DNA from: Streptomyces canus 299MFChir4.1
GTDB taxonomy: Bacteria > Actinomycetota > Actinomycetes > Streptomycetales > Streptomycetaceae
Assembly (NCBI RefSeq): GCF_000383615.1
Contig: NZ_KB911617.1
Span: forward strand, 11,497 to 75,496
Direction: 5' to 3'
DNA length: 64,000 bases
This document shows positions 35,578-43,984 of this stretch, piece by piece. The notes below the pieces were generated by a model. The model did not search any database, was not told the DNA's origin, and saw only the letters and a program-made list of their open reading frames with translations. The first letter of the stretch is position 1, and each line of letters opens with the position of its first letter. Both the position numbers and the translations under genes were made by a program.

Positions 35578-36501
35578 TCAGGCGCCTCGCCGAGCCTGAG
35601 TCAGCGCGGCCCCCGCAAGAACGACCACCGCCCCCACCGGCGTCGACCAGCTCAACGACTCCCCGAGCACCGCGACCCCGGCGCCCGTGGCGATGACCGG
35701 AATGAAGTACGTGACCATCTGCGCGGTGGTCGGCCCCACTTCGGCGACCAGCCCGTACTGCAGGAGCACGGCCAGTCCCGTACCGAGCGCCCCCAGGGCA
35801 GCGACCGCGAGCAGGGGCAGCAGCTCGATGTGGGTCGGGACACCGGTGAACAGCGGAGTGACGACCGCCAGTTGCAGTGTCGCCAGCAGCAACTGCGCCC
35901 CCGTCAGGGATATGTGGGAGTACCCCACTCCGGCCAGGGTCCGCCGTACGTAGATCCACCCGACCGGATAGCTGAGCGAGGCCAGCAGAGCCATCGCCGT
36001 CCCCCTGCCGTCGAGTCCGCTGAACCCCTGCCATGCGCCGAGAACCGTCAGCACTCCCAGAAACCCGAGCCCGAGCCCCGCGACACGCACGCGCGTGGGC
36101 CGGTCCTCGGACAGGGCGACGAGGGAAAGCGCCATCCCCCACAACGGCGAGGTCGCGTTGCAGATCCCCGCCAGCGTGGAGGGGATCGTCAGCTCCGCGT
36201 AGGCGAAGAGCGAGAACGGCAGCGCGTTCAGCAGGAACCCGGCGACCGCCAGATGCCCCCACGTCCGCACCCCGCGTGGAAGCCGCTCCCGCTTCACCGC
36301 CATCACCGCGGCCAGCACCAGCGTCCCGAACACCAGCCGCCCGAGCGTCACCTGGAAGGGGGCGTACCCCTCGGTGCCCACCTTGATGAGCAGGAAGCTG
36401 AACCCCCAGATCAGCGAGAGCACGCCGAAGCGCAGACGCCAGTCGAGGGCGGGGCGGCGGGCGGCCCGGACAGGGGCTTCGGCGACGGTCGTGGTGGTCA
36501 T
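35578..36501 (-). CDS. EamA family (DMT superfamily) exporter
   Basis: A 307-residue transporter with ten membrane helices. The first EamA repeat starts RFGVLSLIWGFSFLLIKVG and the second near GTAMALLASLSYPVGWIYVR, ending SWSTPVGAVVVLAGAALTQA. The ATG at 36501 gives the normal N-terminus. It is divergent from a LysR regulator with 74 bases between, the usual layout for a LysR-controlled exporter. It is the third EamA gene in 6 kb. Substrate unknown. Confidence 0.86.
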   Translation of the reverse strand: MTTTTVAEAPVRAARRPALDWRLRFGVLSLIWGFSFLLIKVGTEGYAPFQVTLGRLVFGTLVLAAVMAVKRERLPRGVRTWGHLAVAGFLLNALPFSLFAYAELTIPSTLAGICNATSPLWGMALSLVALSEDRPTRVRVAGLGLGFLGVLTVLGAWQGFSGLDGRGTAMALLASLSYPVGWIYVRRTLAGVGYSHISLTGAQLLLATLQLAVVTPLFTGVPTHIELLPLLAVAALGALGTGLAVLLQYGLVAEVGPTTAQMVTYFIPVIATGAGVAVLGESLSWSTPVGAVVVLAGAALTQARRGA

Positions 36502-36550
36502 GCCGACCACGATCCGGCAAGCGATCTCGTAGCACAAGCGAGTATTTCCG

Positions 36551-36574
36551 CGAGATATCTCGTAGGATCGCTTA
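36551..36574 (+). promoter_or_regulatory. Palindrome and -10 element of the LysR gene
   Basis: CGAGATATCTCG (36551-36562) is a perfect 12-base palindrome. TAGGAT (36563-36568) follows directly and lies seven bases before the ATG at 36576, predicting a leaderless mRNA. A related half, GCGATCTCGTAG, occurs at 36521-36532 nearer the divergent EamA gene. Both fit LysR binding at a shared promoter region. Confidence 0.6.
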
Positions 36575-36575
36575 C

Positions 36576-37478
36576 ATGTTGAACCTGGAGCGCCTGCGCA
36601 CCCTCGACGCCCTCGCCCGGCACGGTTCGGTCAGCGGCGCCGCCGAGGGCCTGCACATCACGACCTCGGCCGTCTCGCAGCAGATGTCCAAGCTGGAGCG
36701 CGAGGTCGGCCAGCAGCTCCTCGCCAAGAACGGCAGGGGAGTGCGGCTCACCGACGCAGGGCGGCTCCTCGCCGACCACGCGGCGCGCATCCTGTCCCAG
36801 GTGGAACTCGCCCAGTCCGATCTGGAGGCCCAACGCGGCCAGGTGGTGGGGGAGTTGCGGCTCGCCGCGTTCCCGACGGCCGTGCGCGGACTGTTCCCGG
36901 CGGCGCTCGCCCAACTGCGCTCGGCGCATCCCGCGCTGCGGATCAGCTCGCGCGAGATGGAGCCGGAAGCCGCGGTCCACGCCGTGATCCGCGGCGACTA
37001 CGACCTCGCGGTCGTCCTGGACTGGTACAACAAGCCGCTGCCGATGCCTGACGGGCTGGTGAAGTTCTCGATCGTCGACGACACGGCCGACGTGGCGATG
37101 CCCGCGACCCACCGGCACGCGCACCGCGACGAGGTCGACCTGGAGGACTTCGCCGACGACGACTGGGTCACCTGGGGCGAGGGCGAGTTCTGCCACGAGT
37201 GGCTGGTGCACACCCTGCGCTCCAAGGGGATCGAACCGCGCGTCGCGCACCGCGCGGAGGAGCATCCGACCCAACTCGCCCTGGTCGGCGCCGGATTCGG
37301 CGTGTGCGTGGCGCCCCGGCTCGGACGCGGGCCGGTCCCGCAGGGCGTGCGGACCGTGCCCGTACGGCAGTCGGTCAGCCGGCACATCTACGCCGTGTGG
37401 CGCGCGGACGCCGACCGCCGCCCGTCGATCCGGGCGGCGGTCGAGGCGCTGAAGTCGGCGGCGGAGCAGGCCGTGTGA
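36576..37478 (+). CDS. LysR family transcriptional regulator
   Basis: A 300-residue LysR regulator. The helix-turn-helix is in LNLERLRTLDALARHGSVSG and AEGLHITTSAVSQQMSKLER, and the effector domain starts near GELRLAAFPTAVRGLFPAAL. It is divergent from an EamA exporter, which it probably activates in response to the exported compound. The start is fixed by the -10 element seven bases upstream, giving a leaderless message. Its stop is one base from the end of the convergent PPOX gene. Confidence 0.9.
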   Translation: MLNLERLRTLDALARHGSVSGAAEGLHITTSAVSQQMSKLEREVGQQLLAKNGRGVRLTDAGRLLADHAARILSQVELAQSDLEAQRGQVVGELRLAAFPTAVRGLFPAALAQLRSAHPALRISSREMEPEAAVHAVIRGDYDLAVVLDWYNKPLPMPDGLVKFSIVDDTADVAMPATHRHAHRDEVDLEDFADDDWVTWGEGEFCHEWLVHTLRSKGIEPRVAHRAEEHPTQLALVGAGFGVCVAPRLGRGPVPQGVRTVPVRQSVSRHIYAVWRADADRRPSIRAAVEALKSAAEQAV

Positions 37479-37479
37479 G

Positions 37480-37947
37480 TCAGGCGGAGCCCAGCTTGCG
37501 GAAGTCCCAGGAGACGATCTTCTCCGGCGTCAGCCGTATCCACGCGTGCCGTCCGTCGTGCGGCATCTCCTCCAGCCGGAAGTTCTTGCGGGCGAACAGC
37601 GTCTCGGGCACGTCGAGTTCGGCGCGGAGCTCGCCGGTGCGCGGGGCCTCGCCCACGAAGTCCACGGTCCCGGACAGCTCCACGCCCTGCAGTTCGTCGT
37701 ACTCCTCGCCCGTGTCGACGACGATCGCGACCCGTGGATCGCGGCGCAGATCCGTCCAGCGCTTGCTGCGCACCACGGAGTACAGCCACATCGAGGTGCC
37801 GTCCCAGGCGAACCAGAGCGTGCTCACATGCGGAGCGCCGTCGGCGGAGACCGTGGCGACCCGGCAGGTGCGCTGGCTGGTGAGGAAGTCGTCCAGTTCG
37901 CCCGGCGTCATCATGATCTTCCGGCCCCGGCGCTGAGTGACGGTCAT
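37480..37947 (-). CDS. PPOX-class split-barrel protein (pyridoxamine oxidase family)
   Basis: A 155-residue flavin- or F420-binding split-barrel protein: MTPGELDDFLTSQRTCRVAT, then PHVSTLWFAWDGTSMWLYSV and RSKRWTDLRRDPRVAIVVDT. The family includes F420-dependent reductases and haem-binding proteins, so the cofactor is uncertain. The ATG at 37947 follows AGGGGG. A strong palindrome lies 27 bases upstream in the region shared with the divergent isochorismatase-fold gene, pointing to a common regulator. Confidence 0.83.
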   Translation of the reverse strand: MTVTQRRGRKIMMTPGELDDFLTSQRTCRVATVSADGAPHVSTLWFAWDGTSMWLYSVVRSKRWTDLRRDPRVAIVVDTGEEYDELQGVELSGTVDFVGEAPRTGELRAELDVPETLFARKNFRLEEMPHDGRHAWIRLTPEKIVSWDFRKLGSA

Positions 37948-37973
37948 GCGTCCCCCTCTTTCTCTCACGTCGT

Positions 37974-37995
37974 GTCAGAGGAGAGATCCTCTGAC
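37974..37995. promoter_or_regulatory. Nine-base inverted repeat in a divergent promoter region
   Basis: GTCAGAGGA and TCCTCTGAC are perfect inverted arms separated by GAGA. They overlap a second dyad, CTGACATCACGTCAG (37991-38005), and ACGTCGTGTCAG lies just left of the first arm. The cluster of GTCAG-ending half-sites looks like a multi-site operator for the divergent pair. The regulator is not obvious locally. Confidence 0.6.
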
Positions 37996-38085
37996 ATCAC
38001 GTCAGAAAAGGATGGGTCGTCTTCCGCCCACACGCAATGGTCGCTACTGTCACCGGCTCCGGGCCGTCGGCGACAAGGGGGAACC

Positions 38086-38727
38086 GTGCCGTCGCACGAA
38101 CAACTCAGCGAGCTGATCGATCCCGAGAGCACCGTCCTGCTCACCGTCGAGTGCCAGCAGGGCGTGGTCGGACCCGAGAGCGCCCTGCCCGAACTCGCCC
38201 GTGCCGCACGGACCTCGGGCGCACTCGCCAACGTCGCCCGCCTGGTCGCCGCCGCACACGAGAGCGGGGTCCAGGTGATCCACGCGATCGCCGAACGCCG
38301 TCCGGACGGGCGTGGCGCCAACCGCAACGCCCGCCTCTTCCGGGCCGCCGAACGCCTGCCCGTCCAGCAGCTGTCCGGGACCACCGCGGTACGGGTGGCG
38401 CCCCCGATCGAGGTGAGCGAGGAGGACTTCGTCGTACGACGGCTGCACGGCCTGTCGCCGATCCAGGGCACCGAGGTCGACGCGCTGCTGCGCAACCTCG
38501 GCTGCCGCACGCTGGTCGTGACCGGCGTCTCCGCCAACGTGGCGGTGCCCAACGCCGTGTTCGACGCGGTCAACCGCGGCTACCGCGCCCTGGTGGTGAC
38601 GGACGCCATCGCGGGGGTGCCCTCCGACTACACCCCGGCGATGATCCGTCACACGCTGGCCCTCGTCGCCACCCTCGCGACCACGGACGAGGTACTGGCC
38701 TGTCTCCAACGGCCGCGCCGCGCCTGA
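38086..38727 (+). CDS. Isochorismatase-fold protein lacking the catalytic cysteine
   Basis: A 213-residue protein of the isochorismatase/cysteine hydrolase superfamily. The core is visible: VLLTVECQQGVVGPESALPE near the start, VVRRLHGLSPIQGTEVDALL, then LVVTGVSANVAVPNAVFDA. In active members the last motif carries the nucleophilic cysteine after the Asn-Val pair; here that position is Ala (SANVAV). The usual early Asp is also replaced (VECQQ). It may bind rather than hydrolyse its ligand. The GTG at 38086 follows AAGGGGGAA. Confidence 0.8.
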   Translation: MPSHEQLSELIDPESTVLLTVECQQGVVGPESALPELARAARTSGALANVARLVAAAHESGVQVIHAIAERRPDGRGANRNARLFRAAERLPVQQLSGTTAVRVAPPIEVSEEDFVVRRLHGLSPIQGTEVDALLRNLGCRTLVVTGVSANVAVPNAVFDAVNRGYRALVVTDAIAGVPSDYTPAMIRHTLALVATLATTDEVLACLQRPRRA

Positions 38728-38731
38728 CACC

Positions 38732-39163
38732 TCATGCCAGCGTGATCGAGTCGCCGCTGACGGTGATCTTCTCCTCGGGCAGGGGCTGGGTCGCAGGACC
38801 CTTCTTCACGCTGCCGTCGGCCACCGAGAACTCGCTCTTGTGGCACGGGCAGGTAATGACCCCGTCGGCGATCCCCGTCACCGCACAACCCTGGTGGGTG
38901 CACTTCGACGAGAACGCCTTGAACTGGCCCGCCGTCGGCTGGGTGACCACCACGCCCGAGTCCTTGAAGATCTTGCCGCCGCCCTCGGGGATGTCCGAGG
39001 TCTTCCCGAGGGCGCTGCCGGCGGCGGGCGCGTCCGACGACGAGGAGGAGTCGTCCCCCGACCCGCACGCGTTCAGGGTGAGGGCGAGTCCCGCAGCGCC
39101 GACCGCCGCCACGACGACCCGGCGACTGGGTGCCGATGCGGGATGAATCGATTCGCTGGCCAT
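38732..39163 (-). CDS. Secreted Rieske (2Fe-2S) protein
   Basis: A 143-residue exported protein. The N-terminus SRRVVVAAVGAAGLALTLNAC looks like a twin-arginine lipoprotein signal (cysteine in LNAC), followed by a Ser/Asp linker. The Rieske cluster ligands are in CTHQGC and CPCHKSEF (Cys-x-His and Cys-x-x-His pairs). A cofactor-loaded protein using the Tat route is expected. Electron partner unknown. The ATG at 39163 has GGGGA upstream. It is convergent with the isochorismatase-fold gene. Confidence 0.9.
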   Translation of the reverse strand: MASESIHPASAPSRRVVVAAVGAAGLALTLNACGSGDDSSSSSDAPAAGSALGKTSDIPEGGGKIFKDSGVVVTQPTAGQFKAFSSKCTHQGCAVTGIADGVITCPCHKSEFSVADGSVKKGPATQPLPEEKITVSGDSITLA

Positions 39164-39236
39164 GTTGACGTCCCCTTCCACGGATTCTCCGAACTGCCCT
39201 GAGGTACGGCCCCGGAGTGCCTGTTGTTCAGACACC

Positions 39237-39252
39237 CCCCAGTAACCTGGGG
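39237..39252 (+). promoter_or_regulatory. Palindrome containing the -10 element of the HipA-like gene
   Basis: CCCCAGTAACCTGGGG has perfect six-base arms around TAAC. TAACCT inside it resembles a -10 element and ends six bases before the ATG at 39255, suggesting a leaderless mRNA with the operator on top of the promoter. Confidence 0.5.
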
Positions 39253-39254
39253 CG

Positions 39255-40019
39255 ATGCTCAAGGAAGCCATCGCGACCCGCTACATCACGCCCCTGCGTG
39301 AGGGCGGCTCGCTGCCGGGGCTCGTCGAGGCCGACGACCGCGGGACGTACGTCATCAAGTTCACCGGCGCCGGACAGGGCCGCAAGACGCTGGTCGCCGA
39401 GGTGGTGGCCGGGGAACTCGCCCGCCGGCTCGGTTTCCGGGTGCCGCGGCTCCTGACCCTCGACCTCGACCCGGACCTGGGGCTCGGCGAGCCCGACGAG
39501 CGGGTGCAGGGGCTTCTCAGGTCCAGCGGCGGCACCAATCTCGGCATGGACTTCCTCTCCGGAGCGCTCGGCTTCGACCCGCTCGCCTTCCCGGTGAGCC
39601 CCGAGGAGGCCGGCCGGATCGTCTGGTTCGACGCGCTGGTCAACAACGTCGACCGCTCCTGGCGCAACCCCAACCTGCTGTGGTGGCAGCGCGAGGTGTG
39701 GCTCATCGACCACGGCGCGACCATGATCTGGCAGCACAACTGGCCCGGCGCCGAGAAGTCCGCCGCCCGTCCCTACGACGCCTCGGACCACGTCCTGAAG
39801 CCCTTCGCACCGGATCTCGCCACTGCCGCCGCCGAACTGGCCCCCCGCGTCACCGAGGACCTGCTCGCCGAGGTCACCGCCGAGATCCCGGACGCCTGGC
39901 TGGCGGACGAGCCCGGCTTCGACACCCCGGACGAGCTCAGAAGGGCGTACGCCCGGCCCCTGCTCCTGCGGGCCGCCGCAGTCCACGAACGCATCACCGG
40001 CATCGAGGGGGACAAGTGA
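39255..40019 (+). CDS. HipA-like kinase family protein
   Basis: A 254-residue protein with the HipA-like kinase core: GTYVIKFTGAGQGRKTLVAE carries the ATP-contact lysine, RIVWFDALVNNVDRSWRNPN the catalytic Asp-Asn segment, and VWLIDHGATMIWQHNW the metal-binding Asp. It is shorter than HipA toxin (about 440) and lacks its N-terminal domain. No HipB-type antitoxin is adjacent. Its stop overlaps the start of a DUF3037 gene (GTGA), a recurrent pairing. Palindrome at the promoter suggests repression. Confidence 0.78.
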   Translation: MLKEAIATRYITPLREGGSLPGLVEADDRGTYVIKFTGAGQGRKTLVAEVVAGELARRLGFRVPRLLTLDLDPDLGLGEPDERVQGLLRSSGGTNLGMDFLSGALGFDPLAFPVSPEEAGRIVWFDALVNNVDRSWRNPNLLWWQREVWLIDHGATMIWQHNWPGAEKSAARPYDASDHVLKPFAPDLATAAAELAPRVTEDLLAEVTAEIPDAWLADEPGFDTPDELRRAYARPLLLRAAAVHERITGIEGDK

Positions 40020-40465
40020 GCGAGCGCCACATCCACATGGCCGGCAGCGTGGTGGAGCGCCACGTCATCAAGGGCGGGCGGGCCAGCGAACGGGACGTCT
40101 TCGAGTACGCCCTGCTGAGGGTGGTTCCCCGAGTCGAGCGCGGCGAGTCCATCAACGCCGGCGTAATCGTCTACTGCCGGGCGAAGGCGTACGTCGGTGT
40201 GCGTACCCACCTCGACGAGGACCGGCTGCGCGCGCTCGATCCCGCCGCGGACGTGGCGGGTGTCCGGGCCGCCCTCGGTGGCGTCGAAGCGGTCTGCGCG
40301 GGCGGCGAGGCGGCCGGGCAGGCCGCGCGCGACGACGCCGGGCGCCGCTTCCGGTGGCTCGTCGCACCCCGCTCCACGGTCGTGCAGCCGGGCCCCGTGC
40401 ACACCGGACTCACCCTGGATCCGGCGGCCGAACCTGAGCGTCTGCTCGACCTGCTGGTGAGGTAA
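40016..40465 (+). CDS. DUF3037 family protein
   Basis: A 149-residue protein with the DUF3037 pattern: FEYALLRVVPRVERGESINA then GVIVYCRAKAYVGVRTHLDE, and a C-terminal FRWLVAPRSTVVQPGPVHTG. Function is unknown. The GTG at 40016 overlaps the HipA-like stop by three bases, so the two proteins are made together and probably interact. Whether the pair is a toxin-antitoxin module or a housekeeping kinase and partner is open. Confidence 0.82.
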   Translation: MSERHIHMAGSVVERHVIKGGRASERDVFEYALLRVVPRVERGESINAGVIVYCRAKAYVGVRTHLDEDRLRALDPAADVAGVRAALGGVEAVCAGGEAAGQAARDDAGRRFRWLVAPRSTVVQPGPVHTGLTLDPAAEPERLLDLLVR

Positions 40466-40490
40466 TGGATCACACCGGTCCCGCGGGACG

Positions 40491-40519
40491 TTGACACCGC
40501 GTGCCAGGGCTTCTAGCGT
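40491..40519 (+). promoter_or_regulatory. Consensus promoter of the SDR operon
   Basis: TTGACA (40491-40496), 17 bases, TAGCGT (40514-40519), 77 bases before the first SDR gene. The -35 is a perfect housekeeping-type match. Confidence 0.75.
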
Positions 40520-40595
40520 CACGTGCCGAAGGTACTAAGCGGTCGCTCACCGACCTGGTCGGGCCGAACGTTCTCAAGGGCGAGGAGAATCAGCA

Positions 40596-41357
40596 ATGTC
40601 CACCACTGAGCAGCGGGTAGCCGTCGTCACCGGTGCCGCGCGCGGCATCGGCGCCGCCACCGCCGTACGACTGGCGGCCGAGGGCCGCGCGGTCGCCGTG
40701 ATCGATCTCGACGAGGCCGCCTGCAAGGACACCGTGGAGCAGATCACCGCGGCCGGCGGCCGGGCGATCGCGGTCGGCGCGGACGTCTCGGACGAGACCC
40801 AGGCGCAGGCCGCCATCGCGCGCGTGGTCGAGGAGCTCGGCGCGCCGACGATCCTCGTGAACAACGCGGGCGTGCTCCGCGACAACCTGCTGTTCAAGAT
40901 GAGCGTCTCCGACTGGGACACCGTCCTGAACGTGCACCTCAAGGGCTCCTTCCTGGTGACCAAGGCCATCCAGAAGCACATGGTGGACGCGGGCTTCGGC
41001 CGGATCGTCAACCTGTCGTCGTCCTCGGCGCTCGGCAACCGCGGCCAGGCCAACTACTCCGCCGCCAAGGCCGGTCTCCAGGGCTTCACCAAGACCCTCG
41101 CCATCGAGCTCGGCAAGTTCGGCATCACCGCCAACGCCGTCGCCCCCGGCTTCATCGCCACCGACATGACCGCCGCGACCGCCGAGCGCGTCGGCATGGG
41201 CTTCGAGGAGTTCAAGGCCGCGGCCGCCACCCAGATCCCGGTCGCGCGCGTGGGCGAGCCCGACGACATCGCCAACGCCATCGCCTTCTTCACGGGTGAG
41301 GCGGCCGGATTCGTCTCCGGCCAGGTGCTGTACGTCGCCGGCGGACCGCTCGACTAG
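40596..41357 (+). CDS. fabG: 3-oxoacyl-ACP reductase-like SDR
   Basis: A 253-residue classical short-chain dehydrogenase close to FabG. TGAARGIG near residue 12 binds NADP(H), NNAGVLRDNL follows, and the catalytic Ser-Tyr-Lys are in NLSSSSALGNRGQANYSAAK. FabG reduces 3-oxoacyl-ACP in fatty-acid elongation; Streptomyces carries several paralogues, so the housekeeping role is not certain. GAGGAG precedes the ATG. It is the first of two SDR genes 12 bases apart under one consensus promoter. Confidence 0.85.
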   Translation: MSTTEQRVAVVTGAARGIGAATAVRLAAEGRAVAVIDLDEAACKDTVEQITAAGGRAIAVGADVSDETQAQAAIARVVEELGAPTILVNNAGVLRDNLLFKMSVSDWDTVLNVHLKGSFLVTKAIQKHMVDAGFGRIVNLSSSSALGNRGQANYSAAKAGLQGFTKTLAIELGKFGITANAVAPGFIATDMTAATAERVGMGFEEFKAAAATQIPVARVGEPDDIANAIAFFTGEAAGFVSGQVLYVAGGPLD

Positions 41358-41369
41358 GGAAACGGGACC

Positions 41370-42134
41370 ATGACTTCGCAACTCCCCGAGCTTTCGGGCA
41401 AGGTCGCGCTCATCACGGGCGCCAGCCGCGGTATCGGTTACGGCGTCGCCGAGGCGCTCGTCGCGCGCGGTGACCGGGTGGTCATCACCGGCCGCACCGA
41501 GGACTCGCTCAAGGAGGCCGTCGAGCAGCTCGGCGCCGAGCGTGCCGTCTACATCGCGGGCAAGGCGCACGACGAGGAGCACCAGACCGCCGCCGTCGAG
41601 CGGGCCATGGACGCCTTCGGCCGTATCGACTACCTGGTCAACAACGCCGGTACCAACCCGGTGTTCGGGCCCATCGCCGACCTCGACCTGAACGTGGCCC
41701 GCAAGGTCTTCGAGACCAACGTGATCTCCGCGCTCGGCTTCGCGCAGAAGACCTGGCACGCCTGGCAGAAGGACAACGGCGGCGCGATCGTCAACATCGC
41801 CTCCGTCGCGGGCATCGCGCCCTCGCCCTTCATCGCCGCCTACGGCGTCAGCAAGGCCGCGCTGATCAACCTCACCCAGCAGCTCGCGCACGAGTTCGCC
41901 CCGGGAGTGCGGGTCAACGCGATCGCCCCGGCCGTCGTGAAGACCAAGTTCGCCCAGGCCCTGTACGAGGGCCGGGAGGCGGAGGCCGCCGCGTCCTACC
42001 CGCTGGCCCGGCTCGGGGTGCCCTCCGACATCGGCGGCGCCGCGGCCTTCCTGACCTCCGCGCAGTCCGACTGGGTCACCGGCCAGACGCTCGTCGTGGA
42101 CGGCGGCATCTTCCTCAACGCCGGCGTGGGCTGA
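41370..42134 (+). CDS. SDR family oxidoreductase (3-oxoacyl-ACP reductase-like)
   Basis: A 254-residue classical SDR. The nucleotide motif is TGASRGIG near residue 17, then NNAGTNPVFGP, and the active-site segment is NIASVAGIAPSPFIAAYGVS with Tyr-x-x-x-Lys completed by KAAL. It ends VTGQTLVVDGGIFL, as usual for the family. It differs clearly from the upstream SDR, so it is not a recent copy. The two are co-transcribed; substrate unknown, perhaps an acyl-CoA or acyl-ACP. Confidence 0.86.
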   Translation: MTSQLPELSGKVALITGASRGIGYGVAEALVARGDRVVITGRTEDSLKEAVEQLGAERAVYIAGKAHDEEHQTAAVERAMDAFGRIDYLVNNAGTNPVFGPIADLDLNVARKVFETNVISALGFAQKTWHAWQKDNGGAIVNIASVAGIAPSPFIAAYGVSKAALINLTQQLAHEFAPGVRVNAIAPAVVKTKFAQALYEGREAEAAASYPLARLGVPSDIGGAAAFLTSAQSDWVTGQTLVVDGGIFLNAGVG

Positions 42135-42324
42135 CCCTCGTCGCCTCGGCACGGGCGTCCGTTGACAGTGACGGCGCCCGTGTCGACGCACAAAAGCCTC
42201 ACAGGTGCACTACCGGGTCATCACCGACGAGATGATCAAGTCGCCTATGAGCGAACCGGTTGAGTGTGCGCACCGCTGCGGTATGTTTTGCCGACTCTCG
42301 GCACGGCATTCGAGGAGCAAGCGC

Positions 42325-43905
42325 GTGTTCAAGCGGAACCGATACCTGCCGCCTCTCGCGGCACTCGTGTCCATATCCACGGTGGCCGGATGCGGTGTGT
42401 TCTCCTCGGACTCCTCCGACAGCGGGAAGGCGATCGTCGTGGGGACCACCAGTGCCCCCGCCACGCTGGACCCGGCGGCCTCCTGGGACAACTCCTGGGA
42501 GCTGTTCCGCAACGTCTACCAGACGCTCCTGAACTACTCCCCGGGCGGGTCCGACCCCGAGCCCGACGCCGCCGAGCGCTGTGAGTTCACGGACGCGTCG
42601 AGCACCGTGTACAGCTGCACGCTGCGCGAGGGCCTGAAGTTCTCCAACGGGCACACCCTGGACGCCAAGGCCGTCAAGTACTCGATCGACCGCATCAAGA
42701 AGATCAACGTCAACGGCGGCCCCGCGGGCCTGCTGGGCACGCTGTCCCGGGTGCAGGTGAAGGGGGACCGCGAGGTGGTCTTCCACCTCAGCCAGCCCGA
42801 CGCCACCTTCCCCCTGGTGCTGACCACGCCGGCCATGTCGATCGTGGACCCCGAGGAGTACTCCGCGACCTCGATCCGCAAGGACGGGAAGATCAGCGGC
42901 TCGGGGCCCTACGGCCTCGACTCCTTCCAGGAGGGCGAGAAGGCCGAGCTCGTCCGCAACGACAACTACAAGGGCATCGCGGACCTCAAGAACAAGGCCG
43001 TCACCATCCGCTACTTCAAGCAGTCGGACGAGATGGTCAAAGCCCTCAAGGACAAGCAGATCTCGGTCGTCTACCGCGGACTCGGCGCCTCCGACACCGT
43101 GGACATCGAGGTCAACCAGCAGAAGGAGGGGCTCCAGCTCATCGAGAACCCCACCACCGAGATCAGTTACCTCGTGTTCAACCCCCGCGACCCGTGGTCC
43201 GCGAAGCCCGCGGTCCGCAAGGCCGTCGCCCAGATCGTCGACCGCCCGGCCCTCGTGCACTACGTCTACAAGGACACTGTCGAGCCGCTGTACTCCATGG
43301 TCCCGGCCGGGCTCACCGGCCACACCACGAGCTTCTTCGACGACTTCGGCGACCCCAGCGTGGCCAAGGCCAGGAAGCTCCTCAAGGAGGCGGGGATCAC
43401 CGAGCGCGTCCCGCTGACCCTCTGGTACACCAGTGACCGCTACGGCTCGACGACGAAGCCCGCCTTCCAGGAGCTGAAGAAGCAGCTGGAGGCCTCCGGC
43501 CTGTTCACGATCACCCTCAAGAGCCGCCCGTGGAAGACCTACGTCGAGGGCTACCAGAAGGGCGAGTACCCGGTGTTCGGGCGCGGCTGGTTCCCCGACT
43601 TCCACGACGCCGACAACTTCATCGCACCCTTCGTGGGCAAGCAGAACGCGCTCGGCACCCCGTACGACGCCCCCGAGATCACCGGCAAACTGCTCCCCGA
43701 GTCGCGCGCGGAGAGCGACCGCGGGGCCGTGGCACCGCAGATCGAGGAAGCCCAGCAGATCTTCGTGAAGGACGCCCGGCTGGTCCCGCTGTGGCAGGGC
43801 AAGCAGTACGTGGCCGCGAACGAGGAGATCGCCGGTCTCGAGAAGGTCATCGACCCGGCGACCATGATGACGATGTGGGAGCTGTACTGGAAGACCAGCT
43901 GGTAG
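42325..43905 (+). CDS. ABC transporter substrate-binding lipoprotein, family 5
   Basis: A 526-residue extracytoplasmic protein of solute-binding family 5 (oligopeptide/dipeptide type). The signal peptide ends in the lipobox VAGC at about residue 23. Family features include TLDPAASWDNSWELFRNVYQ, TLREGLKFSNGHTLDAKAV and SGPYGLDSFQEGEKAELVRN. The GTG at 42325 is preferred over earlier starts because GAGGAGC precedes it and it gives a proper signal sequence. No permease or ATPase gene adjoins, so it works with components elsewhere or as an orphan. Confidence 0.87.
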   Translation: MFKRNRYLPPLAALVSISTVAGCGVFSSDSSDSGKAIVVGTTSAPATLDPAASWDNSWELFRNVYQTLLNYSPGGSDPEPDAAERCEFTDASSTVYSCTLREGLKFSNGHTLDAKAVKYSIDRIKKINVNGGPAGLLGTLSRVQVKGDREVVFHLSQPDATFPLVLTTPAMSIVDPEEYSATSIRKDGKISGSGPYGLDSFQEGEKAELVRNDNYKGIADLKNKAVTIRYFKQSDEMVKALKDKQISVVYRGLGASDTVDIEVNQQKEGLQLIENPTTEISYLVFNPRDPWSAKPAVRKAVAQIVDRPALVHYVYKDTVEPLYSMVPAGLTGHTTSFFDDFGDPSVAKARKLLKEAGITERVPLTLWYTSDRYGSTTKPAFQELKKQLEASGLFTITLKSRPWKTYVEGYQKGEYPVFGRGWFPDFHDADNFIAPFVGKQNALGTPYDAPEITGKLLPESRAESDRGAVAPQIEEAQQIFVKDARLVPLWQGKQYVAANEEIAGLEKVIDPATMMTMWELYWKTSW

Positions 43906-43984
43906 GCCCCTCACGGCGGCGATTGTCAGTGGGCGCCTGTAGGTTCTGAAGCCTGCAAGTGACCGCACATCGTGAGGAATTGAC

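Noticed and set aside
40596..42134. Part of a polyketide or fatty-acid cluster
   Set aside because: Two SDR genes alone, with no ketosynthase, acyl carrier protein or acyltransferase nearby.
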